NCBI RefSeq assembly: GCF_030272615.1
Contig: NC_081412.1
Location: 19,199,932-19,263,931 of the forward strand
Direction of reading: 5' to 3'
Source: Cryptomeria japonica
Taxonomy: Eukaryota; Streptophyta; Pinopsida; Cupressales; Cupressaceae
DNA: 64,000 bases
The first letter of the stretch is position 1; the number at the start of each line of letters is the position of its first letter. The position numbers and the translations under genes are program-made. The notes under the pieces were generated by a model. That model was not told the DNA's origin. It ran no database searches and saw only the letters and a program-made list of their open reading frames with translations. Positions 10,425 to 23,024 of the stretch are shown piece after piece.

Positions 10425-13059
10425 AGTGGCATTTGAGAGAGCATTTTTGCATAGATGTATTGTATCATTTGTTATTTTTTGGACTGTATCTTGGATGGCT
10501 CATGGTAGCCGATTGTGTAGACTTCATTGTACTCTGATATATGAGATGATATATATGAGGAGATCCCATATTTTGATGATATGCAATTGATATGTATGGA
10601 TGTTTATGAAGGATGATGAGTTATTGCTTAGATGGATATGTGTACATGTATGCATTTGATGAGATGTTTCTTATATGCATGTTTTTATGATGATGTATGA
10701 TGTGGGATATTGACATATGAATGCAGGTTTATATATGTATGATTTGTTTGATTTTTGATGTAATGCCTTATGTATGTAATGTCATGATGATGATGTATGC
10801 TTATGATAATTTATGAACAAGATTTTGGTGTTTCCTATTGTAATATAATGATGACATGATTTATGCGATGATGTTAATGCAATGGTTTGAATGAATGATA
10901 TTTATGTATGGATATGCATCTAGATTTTTTTAGATGAATGTAATATGGATAACAAAATGTGAAGTACAAATGTTTATATGATAATGTTTAAATGAATGCA
11001 TATGTATAATGGATATATATAAAATGGTATGAACCAATGTTTGGAAACAAATGGATTTATGATTCTAAATGCTTAAATATGATTTTAAGTAAAAATGATA
11101 ATGTGATGATATTATAACTTATGGTTTTAATAACTGCACCTTAATGCAATTAAAAAGAGGATAATGAATGCAATGTGAATGAATCCTAAAATGAGCATAA
11201 TAAGATACTTAAAAATGGATGAATGAATGCACCTTTTAACTATAAATGAATGTATGCAATAATAAATGATAAAGAATGATGAAATGAGGATGGATAATTG
11301 ACACTAAATGAATGCCTAACAAATGATTTAAAACAATCAAAGACAATTTTATCCTACAAATGAATCTAATTATTTATGATTGAGGCAATGATGCAAGTGA
11401 TTAATGAAAACTAATGTAAAAAATGAACTATATGCAATGTTAAGTTAAAAATGGCATGAAAGTACTTAATGCAAGATGCAACTAAATGTGATGATGATAT
11501 GATCATGAGGAATGCAAGGTTTTTGAGACTTTGCATGATGCATTGATGATGTATCAGAGTACTCGGTCGTGATTGTATCCAAGACCAGCTTTAATGGTCA
11601 CTTTTGCCTATAAAGCCTACATATGAATGAATGAATGGATGGGTGATATGCAATGAAATGCAAGATATAAACAAATGAGATGAAATGACGATCCATAGTG
11701 CTCTATTTTCATCATTGAGCTTTAAAATGTTGGAAGAGAATACAAGCATCTTGACATAATGATTCAAGATGACCTGAGTATTCCTTACATGGATTTTATA
11801 TAGAAAGTTAATACAAATGACTTGATATAAGGGTCAAGTCGACCAGAGTATTGCTTGCGGAACAGACAAGGATTATCTCTGTTCATGCGTGACTTGGATC
11901 GTCCTCCTTGATTTTATGCTGATCATATCCTGAGACAAGTGCATACCGTACTAAGAGATAAAAACCTTTATCCAAATTGGATGAGGGGGAAGGAACCAAA
12001 GGAAGAGCATTGTTCCTGCAAACAAATAGTATATACATAAAGAATAAAGAATAAGGATCCTTGGTAATGGTTCATGCCCATATGGTTGAGGTATACGCTG
12101 TAGTCAGCAAGCTATAATGATCCATGACTGCATTTGGCATAAGATCACGTAGCTTGGTGAACTTCCCATGTAAACATCATTAGTACATGCCCCAGAACTT
12201 CATCGGAAATAATGCGCAAATGATACAAAACAATGCTGAAAGATCCCGATACAGATAAACAAATGATTGTACTCACAAATCAACAAAGTATTTGATAGCT
12301 TAACATAATTTTCTTGTCAAAGAAAACGTCACTTTTGTCTTTGTTTTGGTAAGGAAGGATGCATCCTTGTTAAAGTCAATTTCTGATTTTGTTGATGTTG
12401 ATTGTCTGGTTTGATTGGTAAATGGTCATTGTGTGAGTATTATGTCAATGTTTGTTTTGTATCTGTGGGAATGAGTATGTACAAGGTGTTGCCATGTTTT
12501 TGTTTGATTTTCGATGGTTTTTCATTGTTTTTGGACTTTTTTTTTAGACATTTTTGAATTTTTTTGGATTTTGTGAGACTTTTTTGAATGTTTTTGGATT
12601 TTGTGAGACATTTTGGAATGTTTTTGGTATTTTGTGAGATGTTTTTGAATGTTTTTGCCAATGAATCACCAGTAATGTAGAATCCACTTCCATCAACTAG
12701 ATTTAAAGGGTACTGCCCCCAAGTGTAGACATGATTATGATAGAATGGGATGCAAGACGCATGAAGTACTATCTCTTTATTGCAGATCAAATAACAAGCC
12801 ATGGTTTGGATGGATGTGTGTATGTATGAATGTGATCGCAACGAGTCTAAAAGATACTGGAGCCATTGTCTTTACGAGTGGTGCCTGTTTGCCAGGTTTT
12901 GACGATCGCACTTACCCAAGGTGCCACCGGAGTGGTTGTTCACCGTTTGGATGCATGATTTTTCTTTACTTTTTGAATGTTTTTGTATTTCTTCAAGACA
13001 TTTTTTTTAATGTTTTTGGTATTTTCTGGTATGCAGGGGAGCCTGATGCTTTGTACAGC
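10425..13059. other. Spacer between convergent PMD and pol genes of A
   Basis: No coding content seen. The part at about 10530-11700 is low-complexity DNA unusually rich in ATG and TGATG words. A minisatellite lies at about 12533-12658. The remainder (11700-12500, 12660-13059) holds only short chance frames. Confidence 0.6.
12533..12658. repeat. Minisatellite, about 33-bp unit, four copies
   Basis: Units contain TTTTTGGATTTTGTGAGAC followed by TTTTTGAATG with small changes. A related single unit recurs near 12965-13027. Confidence 0.7.
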
Positions 13060-14133
13060 TTAGGTATAAAACCGTTTGAGGTGCATGCTATTGATTGGAT
13101 CTGCGAGTGGTTCTCCTTCTGATGTAGCCAGTTGATATGCCCCGGACCTGAATACAGCAGTGACAACATATGGGCCCAGCCAGTTTGATTCAAACTTGCC
13201 CTGATGTTCTCTGTTTGGTTGGTTGCGAGGATTCTCTTGGAGAACAAGGTCACCTACCTCAAATGTACGAGATCTAACTCGGTGATTGTAGCTTCTACTC
13301 ATGCGCTGCTGATAGGCTTTGAGGTGATTGTATGTAGCTTGTTGCTTCTCATCAAGTAACTCTAAGTCCTGAAGATGGGATACTCTATATGCTTCATCAT
13401 CGATGAGATTGTGCAAGGAAACCTGTAATGATGGTATTTCAACCTCAATAGGCAAGATAGCTTTTGTACCATAGACCAATGAATAAGGAGTTGCACCTAT
13501 AGGGGTTCGAATGCTAGTTCGATATGCCCATAGCGCTGGATTTAGTTGAACATGCCAATCACGACCAGCATCATTGACTGTCTTCTTTAGGATCCTCAAT
13601 ATGTTTTTATTGGATGCTTCGGCCTGACTATTGCCTTGTGGGTAATAGGGAGTGGAAAAGCGGTGTTGGATATGAAATTTCTTACAAAGTTCATGGACAT
13701 CCTGATTTTTGAAAGGAAGACCGTTATTTGTGATGATGGACATGGGCACACCATACCGACAGATGATTTAATTAAGGATGAATGAGGCGATCTTCTTTCC
13801 GGTGACTTGGGTAAGTGGAACAGCTTTGATCCACTTTGTGAAATATTCGGTGGCGGTAATAATGAATTTATGACCATTGGATGAAGATGGATGAATCTTA
13901 CCTACAAGGTCAAGGCCCCATTGATAGAAAGGCTATGGTGTTGTGATTGGTTGCAGTTCCTGGGCTGGTGCATGTATCAGGTTGCCATGAACTTGACATT
14001 TCTTGCATTTTCTAACAAAGTAGTAGGAATCTTTTTCCATAGATGGCCAATAGTATCCATTGCGCAGGAGTTTCTTGGCTAGTGATGGACCACTCGAGTG
14101 AGTCCCGCAAATTCCTTCATGGACTTCTTCCAA
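13060..14133 (-). pseudogene. Integrase region of element A pol
   Basis: Same frame as the upstream RT. The zinc-binding part shows GICGTH and CKKCQ near 14030-14115. The core shows GLDLVG, then ITNNG where active integrases have ITDNG, then QAEASNK. The Asp-to-Asn change at the second catalytic position would disable it. The C-terminal part (GDLVLQENPRN, KFESNWLGPY) ends with HLKRFYT and a stop at 13060-13062. In-frame stops lie at about 13770 and 14050. Integrase inserts the cDNA and makes the 5-bp duplication. Confidence 0.85.
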
Positions 14134-14499
14134 AGCCTTTGTTATCTCACCTTGTTCCAGACATCGAAGGAGAGTACCATCAAGACTGCGTCAGTATAGG
14201 GTCTTGGCAATAATGGTATATCGAGCAGTTTGGTGAATGAAGGTTTTACATTGGTTATTTGATTGGTTGGGAGGAAGGGTGTGATCATGGAGATAGGTGT
14301 AGAACTCACCGTACCATGGGGATTCAGAACCGACAAGGTGACATATCATTTTGGATTCAGGGATATCATAAGCGAGAATCCAAAGCTATTCTACCAACAA
14401 CTCATAGCGTGTTGAATTCTGTGGAAGATCTAGGAGAGATGCAATGGTAGCCATAGCGTTAGCAGCTCGATTCTGATCTCTTGGTATCTGCTCAAAAGT

Positions 14500-16500
14500 G
14501 ATAGTAGTAAATGATGTCTTTAGATTGTCCACCATTTGCTTATATGGCATGAGTTTATCATCCTTGGTCTGATATTCATCTATTGCTTGTCGAATGACTA
14601 GTTGGGAGTCGCCATATACTTGTAGTTCTTGTAATTTCCATCATACGGCTAGCCTAAGTCTTATGATCAAGGCCTCATATTCTGCTATGTTGTTAGTGCA
14701 TGGAAATGTGAGCCTGTAAGACTTCAGGATGCTATCACCCTGAGGTGTGATAAATAAAATGCCTACCCCCAAGCCGTGCCTAGTGTATGAACCATCAAAG
14801 TATAATTTCCATGGTTGTGTTGTTGTGATCATGAATATCTCTTCATCTAGAAAATTGGAAATGAGAGGATGATCACCTATGAGAGGTGCATCAGCCAACT
14901 GATCTACAATAACTTGACCTTTGATAGCTTTATGGTCTACATACTCGATGTCAAATTCACTTAGAATCATTACCCATTTGGCCAAGCGACCTGTCAATGC
15001 TGCTTTGCTGAGTAAATACTTGAGTGGATCAATCTTTGCAATGAGTTGTACTTTGTGTGTTAACATATAGTGCCTTAGTTTAGTGGCTGCTAAGATTATT
15101 GCTAGGCAAGCTCGCTCAATAGGTGTATAATTGAGTTCATAGCCCACCAGTGTGCGAGAGATGTAGTAAACAACACACTCTTTTCCTTCTGCATTATGTT
15201 GTGCCAGTAGTACACCCAATGCTGTACATGTTGCTGAGGTATGGAGTAATAATGGTCTACTTGGATCTAGTGGCATCAGCAATGGTGGATTCATGAGATA
15301 GTCTTTAAGTGTCTGAAATGCTTACTGGCATCTCGCATCCCACTGAAAGCGGATGTTCTTGTGTAGCAAGTGTGTGAGTGGGTGACACTTGTCTACCAAT
15401 TGTGCAATGAATCTTCAGATGGATTGAAGCCGCCCTTGTAATGTCCGTAGCTGACTGATATTCTTTGGTGGTGGCATGTCCATGATTGCTTTTACCTTTG
15501 CAGGGGCGACCTCAATACCTTTGCTTGAGACAATGTATCCTAGAAGCTTCCCGGAGGTCACTCCAAAGACACATTTCTTTGGGTTGAGTCGAACATGGTA
15601 TTGTTCCAGTCTATCAAAGATTTTATCTAAGATGTGGAGATGCCCTTCTCTGGTGAGTGATTTTGCTAGTAAGTCATCAACATAATCTTCCATCATAGTG
15701 TGCATCATGTCATGGAAGATGGTGGTCATTGCTCTTTGATAGGTCACTCCTGCATTCTTGAGACCAAAAGGCATTACATTCCAGCAATATGTGCCCCATG
15801 GACAGGTGAAGGCTGTCTTATGTTGATCTTCTAGTGCAATCTTTATCTGATTGTATTCGGAAAAGCCATCCATGAGTGAAAGCATGGCATGTCTTGCTGT
15901 CAGATCCACTATGATGTCGATATTTGGAAGGGGGAAGTCATCCTGAGGACAGGCCTTCTTCAGATCTCTGAAGTCAGTACAAATGTGGATGTCCCCTTTT
16001 GGTTTGCCATCAGGCACAATATTGGAGATCCATTCTGCATAATCAATTGGCCTAATGAAACCAACATCTAGGAGTTTCTTGAGTTCTATTTTTACTAATA
16101 CTGCAATCTGAGGATGCATCTTGCGAAACTTCTGCTTGATAGGTTTGGCTCCTTCTGCTATGGTGAGGTGATGCATGACTAAATCAGGATCAAGCCCAAG
16201 CATGTCTGCATTGACCATGCAAAGTTGATCTGACACTTCTGGAAGAATTCTATAAATTTAGGCTATTCCTCTGGGGTGAGAAGAGATGCCAGATGTATGA
16301 GATGAGGATTTTCAGGAGTCCCCACATTGTATTCTTTGGTTTCCTCAATGAGAATTGTTGATCGTTCCTATTGTGTACTAGCAGGGAGAATGTCAAACCC
16401 TTCATCCTCAAGCACCTTAGAGAGGTTTTCATCGTTGCATACACTCTTTCTTTTTACTTTTGTTGGATCAAACAGTGCCACAGTGTGGTTTTCACTGGAA
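14500..16500 (-). pseudogene. RT, RNase H and second (archaeal-type) RNase H of element A
   Basis: RT is at about 15415-16236, with KKLLDVGFIRP, DFRDLKKACP, DDFPLPNID, LSLMDGFSEYNQ, MPFGLKNAG and the catalytic YVDDLL intact. RNase H follows at about 14900-15300 (YYISRTL, ERACLAIILA, LAKWVMILSEFD). The second RNase H starts near 14820 with LYFDGSYTRHG and NIAEYEAL, which assigns the element to the Tat lineage. RT copies genomic RNA into cDNA and the RNases H remove the RNA strand. Frame is continuous from about 16500 to 13060 but interrupted by stops. A frameshift near 16510 separates it from the protease-linker frame; elements C and D do not have this shift, so it is decay rather than programmed. 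Confidence 0.9.
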
Positions 16501-16516
16501 GATCCATGTTTTATTG

Positions 16517-17480
16517 TTATATTTTTGCAGCTGAAAGGTTTGGCATCTGCCCCGAAGTATGCTGTGCTATTAAGTTCAATGGCGAATCTAGCTTTGTGAT
16601 CCCCACTTGGTAGGTTACCCTTAATTCCAAAAAGTCAATAATGGCCTCATCATTTTGGAAGAAGTCAAGACATGGGGGATTTGGTTGGTTCCATTTGATG
16701 AGTTCAGGGTGGATAATGGACATTACTTCATCAATTAGGTTAAGTGCATTAGATGTATCAGTGAGGGTTAATACATTATGGTGAAGCTCGTTGATGGTAC
16801 TCTCCCTGTCAGAATCAGGCGTAGGATGAGACGTAGGATCTGTGGAAGATGTTTCCAGCTCAGGAACCCAAGTGGTCTTTATTTGTGCTTCTCCATAAAC
16901 AGGGACGTCTTTGTGTGGCGGAGGTAGTGGTGCATCTTCCTCATCTGAAGTGTTAAGCTGTATAGAATCAAATTCCCACTCATATGAGTCGGTCTCTGAG
17001 TCACTTTCCAGCATCCAATTACTATACCATACTAGGATGTCTTTTGAGTTAAATATTGCAGGTGTGATTGGTTGATGTACCTTTGTAGTGATTGGTGTTG
17101 CGGGAAGGTCGATGGGGATAAAAGAATATGGTACAGGGAGTATTGGTAGTGTTGACTCAGTGGCTTCTGCTGGAACTGTTGGTGCCATAGATGCTGTTGC
17201 GGGTTCTGATATAGTTGTTGCTGCTAATGGTGCTATTGATGGGATTACTGGTTTGTTTGGTGGGATAAATGGCATTGGTGATGGTTGTGTTGGGGTTTTG
17301 AGCCTCGATGGGGTAGTTGTGATGGTGCTTGATGTTGCTTTGATAATGAAAGGTGTCCTTTTTGTAGTAGGCTGACAAAATGGTTTGCTGGGTTTTCCTT
17401 TGAATTTGAGTTTAGGAAAGATCTCTTTTTCAAAGCCTAGGCCTGTATTACCTTTAGGCTTTAATTTTGGCAGCAGTGGT
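16517..17480 (-). pseudogene. Acidic, Pro-rich linker between protease and RT (element A)
   Basis: No known domain recognised. It starts with a Pro/Thr-rich stretch, then a WYS motif followed by an ESDSETDSYEW acidic patch (about 17010-16970), then IIHPELIKWNQP and a FFQNDEAIIDFLE motif near 16640-16720. The same two motifs occur at the same place in elements C and D despite strong divergence between them, so this is a constrained part of the polyprotein rather than filler. Confidence 0.6.
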
Positions 17481-17485
17481 TCATG

Positions 17486-17686
17486 TCATCCTTGTTTGCA
17501 ACATCCCAAAGCACTCTGACCATCATACCCCATTCTTTGCATAATGAGGAGACCTTTGCCATACTGATCCGTAGGAAGTTTAACTTGTGGTATATCAGTG
17601 GTGATGGGATCTTTATAGATCCATTTTGCTAAGTCCTCATCTTGGGTTTCTTCTTCTTGACTCTTTCTAAGGATGAAAGGCATCAA
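17486..17686 (-). pseudogene. G-patch-like motif downstream of protease (element A)
   Basis: YGKGLLIMQRMGY followed by DGQSALG and KQG fits the glycine pattern of G-patch domains, which bind RNA or RNA helicases. It is followed at once by an in-frame stop. Element D has the same motif at 47486-47560. G-patches next to retroviral-type proteases are known from betaretroviruses; the role here is inferred. Confidence 0.6.
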
Positions 17687-17713
17687 AGCACATGTAGGCG
17701 TGATTAGTGGTTG

Positions 17714-18571
17714 CTAGAGTAACTGTTGTGGTTTACCATGTGTTCGAGGAGAAGTGGGCATTTGTCCCACACAAAAGAGTTGACTCAAGTTGTATTCCCC
17801 AGGACCTTCCTCTGCTATTTTCATTTTAAGCTTTTCTTGCTTTGGTATAGTGGTGTTTGAATTGGCAAGAGAGGCAGGACTTATATATGATGTGGAGGAA
17901 ATGGCTTCTCTATTATTAGGAACGGTAATCTCTGGTTGATGGCTAATATTATGGCAATACGCAAAGGGATTTGCATCGCCCAGGATTGTGATCTCTACAC
18001 CGTTATGTGGGAACTTGATACATTGATGGTAGGTAGATGGAACGACTTGCATGGCATGTATCCAAGGTCTTCCTAACAATAGATTGTATGGCAGAGGAAG
18101 GTCCAGAACCTGACAGATGATGTGCTTTACCACAAGGCCCACTCGGATTGGTAGTACCACAGCTCCTTTGGATGAACGCTCTACATTATCATAGGCTTTG
18201 ATTGTGATCTTTTTGTGAGGATCCACTGACTCTATTGCATATCCCAATGCTATGACCAACTATAGTGTACAAATGTTCAAGCCTGCTCCATTATCTATCA
18301 AGACTCGCTTGATCCTATGCTGATTAATAAATCCTTCAATGTGGAGTGAGGCGTTATGAGGTTGCTAGAAGGAAGAGTTGTCACTTTCGCAAAAAGTGAG
18401 ACAAGGTGATGACTTTAGACTTCCAACCATGGCTTGAAATCGGTCTATATTCAGATTTGCAGGGACTGATGCCTCTTGGAGTGCTTGATCCAAGATATTT
18501 TTATGAGATGGCGATAGGCGCAATAGCTCTAAAATGGATATAAGTGCAGGCATTTTGTCTAATTGTTCCAC
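17714..18571 (-). pseudogene. Aspartic protease region of element A
   Basis: The conserved segment VEQLDKMPALISILELL precedes the protease. The active-site loop reads VLIDNGAGLNIC near 18270-18305, with DNG in place of the usual DSG or DGG. Further on come KAYDN and YNLLLGRPWIHAM, the flap and C-terminal core. It would cut the Gag-Pol polyprotein. In-frame stops lie near 18363 and 18258. Confidence 0.8.
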
Positions 18572-18766
18572 AAGATTGTATTGCTTTGGGATGGAGGTGG
18601 TGCCTTGTGGAGCTGCCTTTATGGTAACTTTACTGCGACATGTAACAACATTGCAATTTGAGTTGGGATTTTTGAAGGTTATCGTTGCAACTTGTTCACT
18701 GGCAGCATACAGATGATTTACAGTGTAATTATATGCAACCTGTGTATAATCAGTGGTATCAATGCC

Positions 18767-20329
18767 TCACCTGGAAGTGGAAGGACCCCTTTGATCTTGT
18801 GATAGAAGTGGATTTTTGAACATCAAATGATCATTATTTGTTGTTTTTGGGTCATGTCCTTCTATTTCAATTTCTCCTCGGTCAATAAGGTCCTGAATAA
18901 GATCTTTCAATCGGTGACAATTACTTGTCTTGTGTCCTCTTCCTTGGTGAAAATCACAGTGTTTAGTATCTCTCCACCATGCAGGTTTGACCTGAGGTTC
19001 ATAGTTTGATGTTTTAGGGAGAGTGACCAAATTTTGAGAAATGAGTTGTCGCAATACTGTTTCAATGGGTTCCCCTATGTTTTTATTTTTGTTGACGAGG
19101 TCTTGGTTCGTCATGAGATGTGATGCGACCTTGATTGAAAGGAACATTTGTGTTGTTCTGAGGTGGAGGATTTTGTCCTGCAAACCGAACCACAGGTTGT
19201 GCATTTTGGATAGTCCGGGCATCCACAACCCCATCGTTGACGATATTCTTGTTTTTGTTCCAGAAGCTTGGTTTATCACTATTGAAGCGTGGGTGAGGAC
19301 CATCCTTTGGTTCATTATATTGATGAGTCCTTTCTTGATAAGGGCCCGCTCACATTTCAAACCCTTGGTGATCATATCATTAAAAGAGTCCGTGTCTTTG
19401 ACATCCAGGTGAAATTCCATTTCTTCGTTTAAGTTGGAAATGAATATTTCCACTAGTTCTCGTTCAAGTAACTGAAGAGAACATCTGCTAGACATTTGAC
19501 GCCATCGTTGCAAGAATACTGATAATAGTTCACCTGGTTTTTGTTTAGTGTTGCACAGATCAGCCATGGTGATGTCGTGTTCAATGTTATGAGAGTAATG
19601 AGCGAGGAATTTTTGGATAATTTCCTCAAATGTTCTAATGCCACCTGATAGTCGAGAAAACCATGATGTGGTTGTTCCTCCCAAGCTTTGGGGAAAAAGG
19701 CGCATTAGGTAGGTGTCTTCATATGCCACTTTGAGGCAAGCGGAATGAAATTCTCTGACATGATCATGAGGATCTCCCTTTCCTCTATATTTTTTGAATT
19801 TGGGTGTTTCGAATCCTCGTGGAAAGGGTGGCATATAAAGATTTCTATCAAAAGGATAGGGACAGATGTCATTGAGTGAGAATTAGTTAGTTTTGACACC
19901 ACTATGAAGTTGTTGGGCGAGATTCTTGACTTGTTGCCGCAACATCTCCATTTCATTTGGAGGAGGAGGTGGTGGGTTACCTCGAGGAATGTTATATCTG
20001 ATGGGATCTCTACCTCTTTCCTCTTCATGGCAATTTTGTCTTTTTGATGCTTGTCTTAATTGGGCAAGATCAAAGTCAAAGGGGAGTTTTGCTCCTTCTT
20101 GAGTCAGTTTTAAGAAGTGAGCTTCCGCATTGCTCCTAAGTATTTTGTCAAATAGTTTGTTAAAAAGAGGGTTATGCTGAGCCCTTTCTATTGTTGTAGG
20201 AGTAGGAGTACTTGGGTTTTCATCATTCACATTTCCTCCAAGTGCTTCTTGAAATTCATTGAGATTTTCCTCTTCCTCTTCTTCCATTTCTATTTCTCGT
20301 TGCCTTGATCGTGATCGGGTTTGAGCCAT
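18767..20329 (-). pseudogene. gag of element A
   Basis: The start is the ATG whose complement is 20327-20329 (MAQTRSRSRQREIE), preceded by the leader. A Glu-rich patch and a PPPPPP stretch follow, then one stop at 19883. In the same frame comes the retrotransposon gag core (YRGKGDPHDHVREFH, WFSRLSGGI, FLAHYSHNI) at about 19830-19350. A CDFHQGRGHKTSNC finger, the Tat-type Cys/His knuckle, lies near 18900-18960. Gag packages RNA into particles. The segment around 19100-19330 reads poorly, suggesting compensating small indels. Confidence 0.85.
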
Positions 20330-23004
20330 TTTGTTTACAAGCTTTTGTTGAAGTTGTGTGAAGATGATGATGAGTTGTTGATGAAATGAAAGATTGATGG
20401 TTGGTGATTTGTGTTGCATGTAGATCTCTAGCACTTTTAAGGTAGATGTAACTGAAATTCATTCTTTGAATTGCTTGTTTTATTTTTATAAGATTCGATG
20501 TGATAAGGTGTAGAGCAATTTGAGATGTGTTACAGATTGAACTACCTAGTAATGAGAGGATTCACTCATGAACTAGTTTTAACCTGTGTAGATGTGTCTC
20601 TTAGGATGAGCTTACCCTAGATGTAGAAACAATCTAAAAAGTGATGTGATGTTTTTGATTTCAAGCAATATCTAAAAGAGAACTTGGGTCAAGAACCTCT
20701 TAATGTTTTGAGAGTTGGAACGAATTGATGATGAAGTGATGATGTATGCGTAAGATAATGGATGAAAAATGTTTTCAACTTCAATAAAAACTTTATGTTA
20801 CAAATGGGACAAACTCTACCTCTTCCCTTTCAGGTGTTGGTGGTATTTCTCAAGCTGTGTTGTATGTGATACAGACGTTTGGGAAGAAGTTGGGATTAAT
20901 CTTACCTCCTTGGTTTTTGTGATAACTTAGAGCTCTATATTGCATAAAAGCTCTGTGGTTCAATGATTCTGAATCAAATTCGTTTGTTTTGCCTTGAAGG
21001 TAGAGGTGCATGTGACACAAGAAAACTTTATGGGAGACAAAGATTTGTCTATTTATATAGAAGAATTTCCTCCTTTTCATCAAAGCTTTTGAGCTTAATG
21101 GTCTTCTTTTCAAGTTGATATTTTGATGACACTTCTTCTTTCGCAAGATGTGAAGAATGGTCATAAAGTTTTGATACTTTTGTTGTTTGCACTTTGTTTT
21201 TGATGTGTTTGGTTGGATTAATACTTGGTTTTTGGAAGTGATCTTCTGTGGATGTTTCTTTGACAAGAAAACAAAGCAAGCACACAAAAACAAGAATGTA
21301 GCCTCAAAGGCACAAATGAGTATGGGTCTAGATCAACCCAATCCTTGGACTTCTTATGACCCTTCCTTTAGATATATTTTATGGTGTATTTCCAAAGCCT
21401 GAAGTCGGCTCAATTTGCACTTGGTTTTTAAAATGAACACACTTCAAACACTTTTTATCCCTAAGGTCAAATGGCCAGTTGTGATAAATTTAGCCCACAT
21501 CTTGATATTTCTTCAACTTTGGTGCTACATACCTTATGAATCCCGCCTTGGCAGGTAAGGATGTGATATACTAAGTCTTGCATGAGCATAACAAATAGAT
21601 GATCCCTATGATGGGGGAGTCACCACTTTTATCAAGCCACAAGTGACTTTTCAAAAAGCTATGTTTCTACTCAAAGAAATATGTATGGTGAGTATCTTGG
21701 GAGCAAAACCATCTATGCTCTTGCACTAAATTATATCGCAAATATCCTCAATCAATAGAATGGGCGGGCTACTACTTAAAGGTGTTTAGTCATGTTCGAT
21801 GTTTTTGGACATAAGTTCATTCTGCAGTGACTCACTTAAGAGCCTTGTAACTAGTGGTGGGGCCCATTTGTCCTTTCGACCAGTTACACTATAGGAACAA
21901 CTATACCCAAGGCTACAACTTTCGCTCTCACCTGATTTCTATAGCGGCTCGAAGGATTTATCACGTGAGGTCATTCCCAAGAGTGATGTGTCTCTTGGCA
22001 GGCCTCTCTTAAAAAGATAAAATTTTGAGTGTTACTAACACTTTTCTCTTGCACCTAGGACCACGAAAGCCAAGGGAGAGGATAGTGTGTGTTAGAAGTG
22101 GGACCACTCGACCGACTTTTTGCACAAGTGTGCCAAGCACGAAAAACACTTGTTCTTTTTAATCTGTTTATTGCAATGTGATCTAACTATTTGGAGATGT
22201 TGCTCCAACAGTCATGGTGTTCTTTTTAACTTTAATGGCACAATGTGTTGTAATCTAGAAATTGGAAATCCTGGTAAATTGAATTTGAAGCACGTATAAA
22301 AAAAGATCACTTTCCCAAAAAAAAGTTTTTAAAGAAGTTGATTATGTATTTTATGTGTACCAAAAATAGAAATGTGGATTGTAAATTCTTTTGATGCAAG
22401 AAAAATAGATTTGTTGATTTTAAGGCCCAAATGAAGTGTGTTTCCTAACTTGCAAGAAAACAAATGTTTGTCTTGTTCAGTTTTAATGCACCAAAGACAA
22501 GTGACCCTAACTAGAAAGCAAGGAAATTTTGTTTGTTCAAGTTTTAAAGTACCAAAAAGAAATTTTGTGATTTTTAATAGTGAGTTTTAAACCTGCACAA
22601 ACAACAACTGGTTAGTAAAATCCATGTGGGGGGGGGCTTCCACAAGCCTAAAAACTTTCACTTTTTCAGTTACAAGGTGCTTTTTACAATGTTCTCTTGC
22701 AATAGCGCTAGTCTGTGTTTGAACAGAGGCGCTATTTGACACAAACGCGCTAAAAGAAAGGGAAAGACAGAGAAGGCAAAAGCGTCGAAACAGGGTTAAT
22801 AGCGCCAAAACAATGTCAAATGCACCAAAACAGTGTCAAAAGCACTAAAATTGATACAATAGCACTATTGTAAGAACAAGTGCTAAAACAACAAGTATCA
22901 ATAGCGCTGGAATGAGTTCAATAGCGCCAAAGCGCAACTTGTGTGACATTTTCAACATTCAAACATGTTATTGGTTAAAAAAAATAATCTTTTTGGTGTT
23001 TGGA
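20330..23004 (-). other. Leader (5' UTR) of element A gag-pol
   Basis: About 2.7 kb between primer site and gag ATG without a convincing gene. It is closely matched by 36305-38298 of element B and more loosely by the D leader. It contains the AGCGC motif array at 22698-22940 next to the primer site. Confidence 0.75.
22698..22940 (-). repeat. AGCGC motif array in the gag-pol leader of A
   Basis: Around ten copies read on the plus strand as CAATAGCGC, CAAAAGCGT or CAAATGCACC. On the transcribed minus strand these are GCGCTATTG-type words, the same sense word as in the PMD intron. One copy near 22729 is in the opposite direction. Confidence 0.75.
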
Positions 23005-23022
23005 TTCACGTCAGGTTCACCA
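23005..23022 (-). other. Primer-binding site, Trp tRNA (element A)
   Basis: The plus strand reads TTCACGTCAGGTTCACCA, matching the 3' end of plant tRNA-Trp(CCA) with one mismatch (from memory of the Arabidopsis gene). It lies 2 bp from the LTR end. Confidence 0.8.
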
Positions 23023-23024
23023 AA

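Noticed and set aside
16500-16520. Programmed ribosomal frameshift between linker and RT in A
   Set aside because: C and D read through the same region in one frame, so the shift in A is better explained as an indel.
22587-22808. 73-codon minus-strand frame with a signal-peptide-like start in the leader of A
   Set aside because: It lies on the AGCGC array and is not kept in the matching leader of B.
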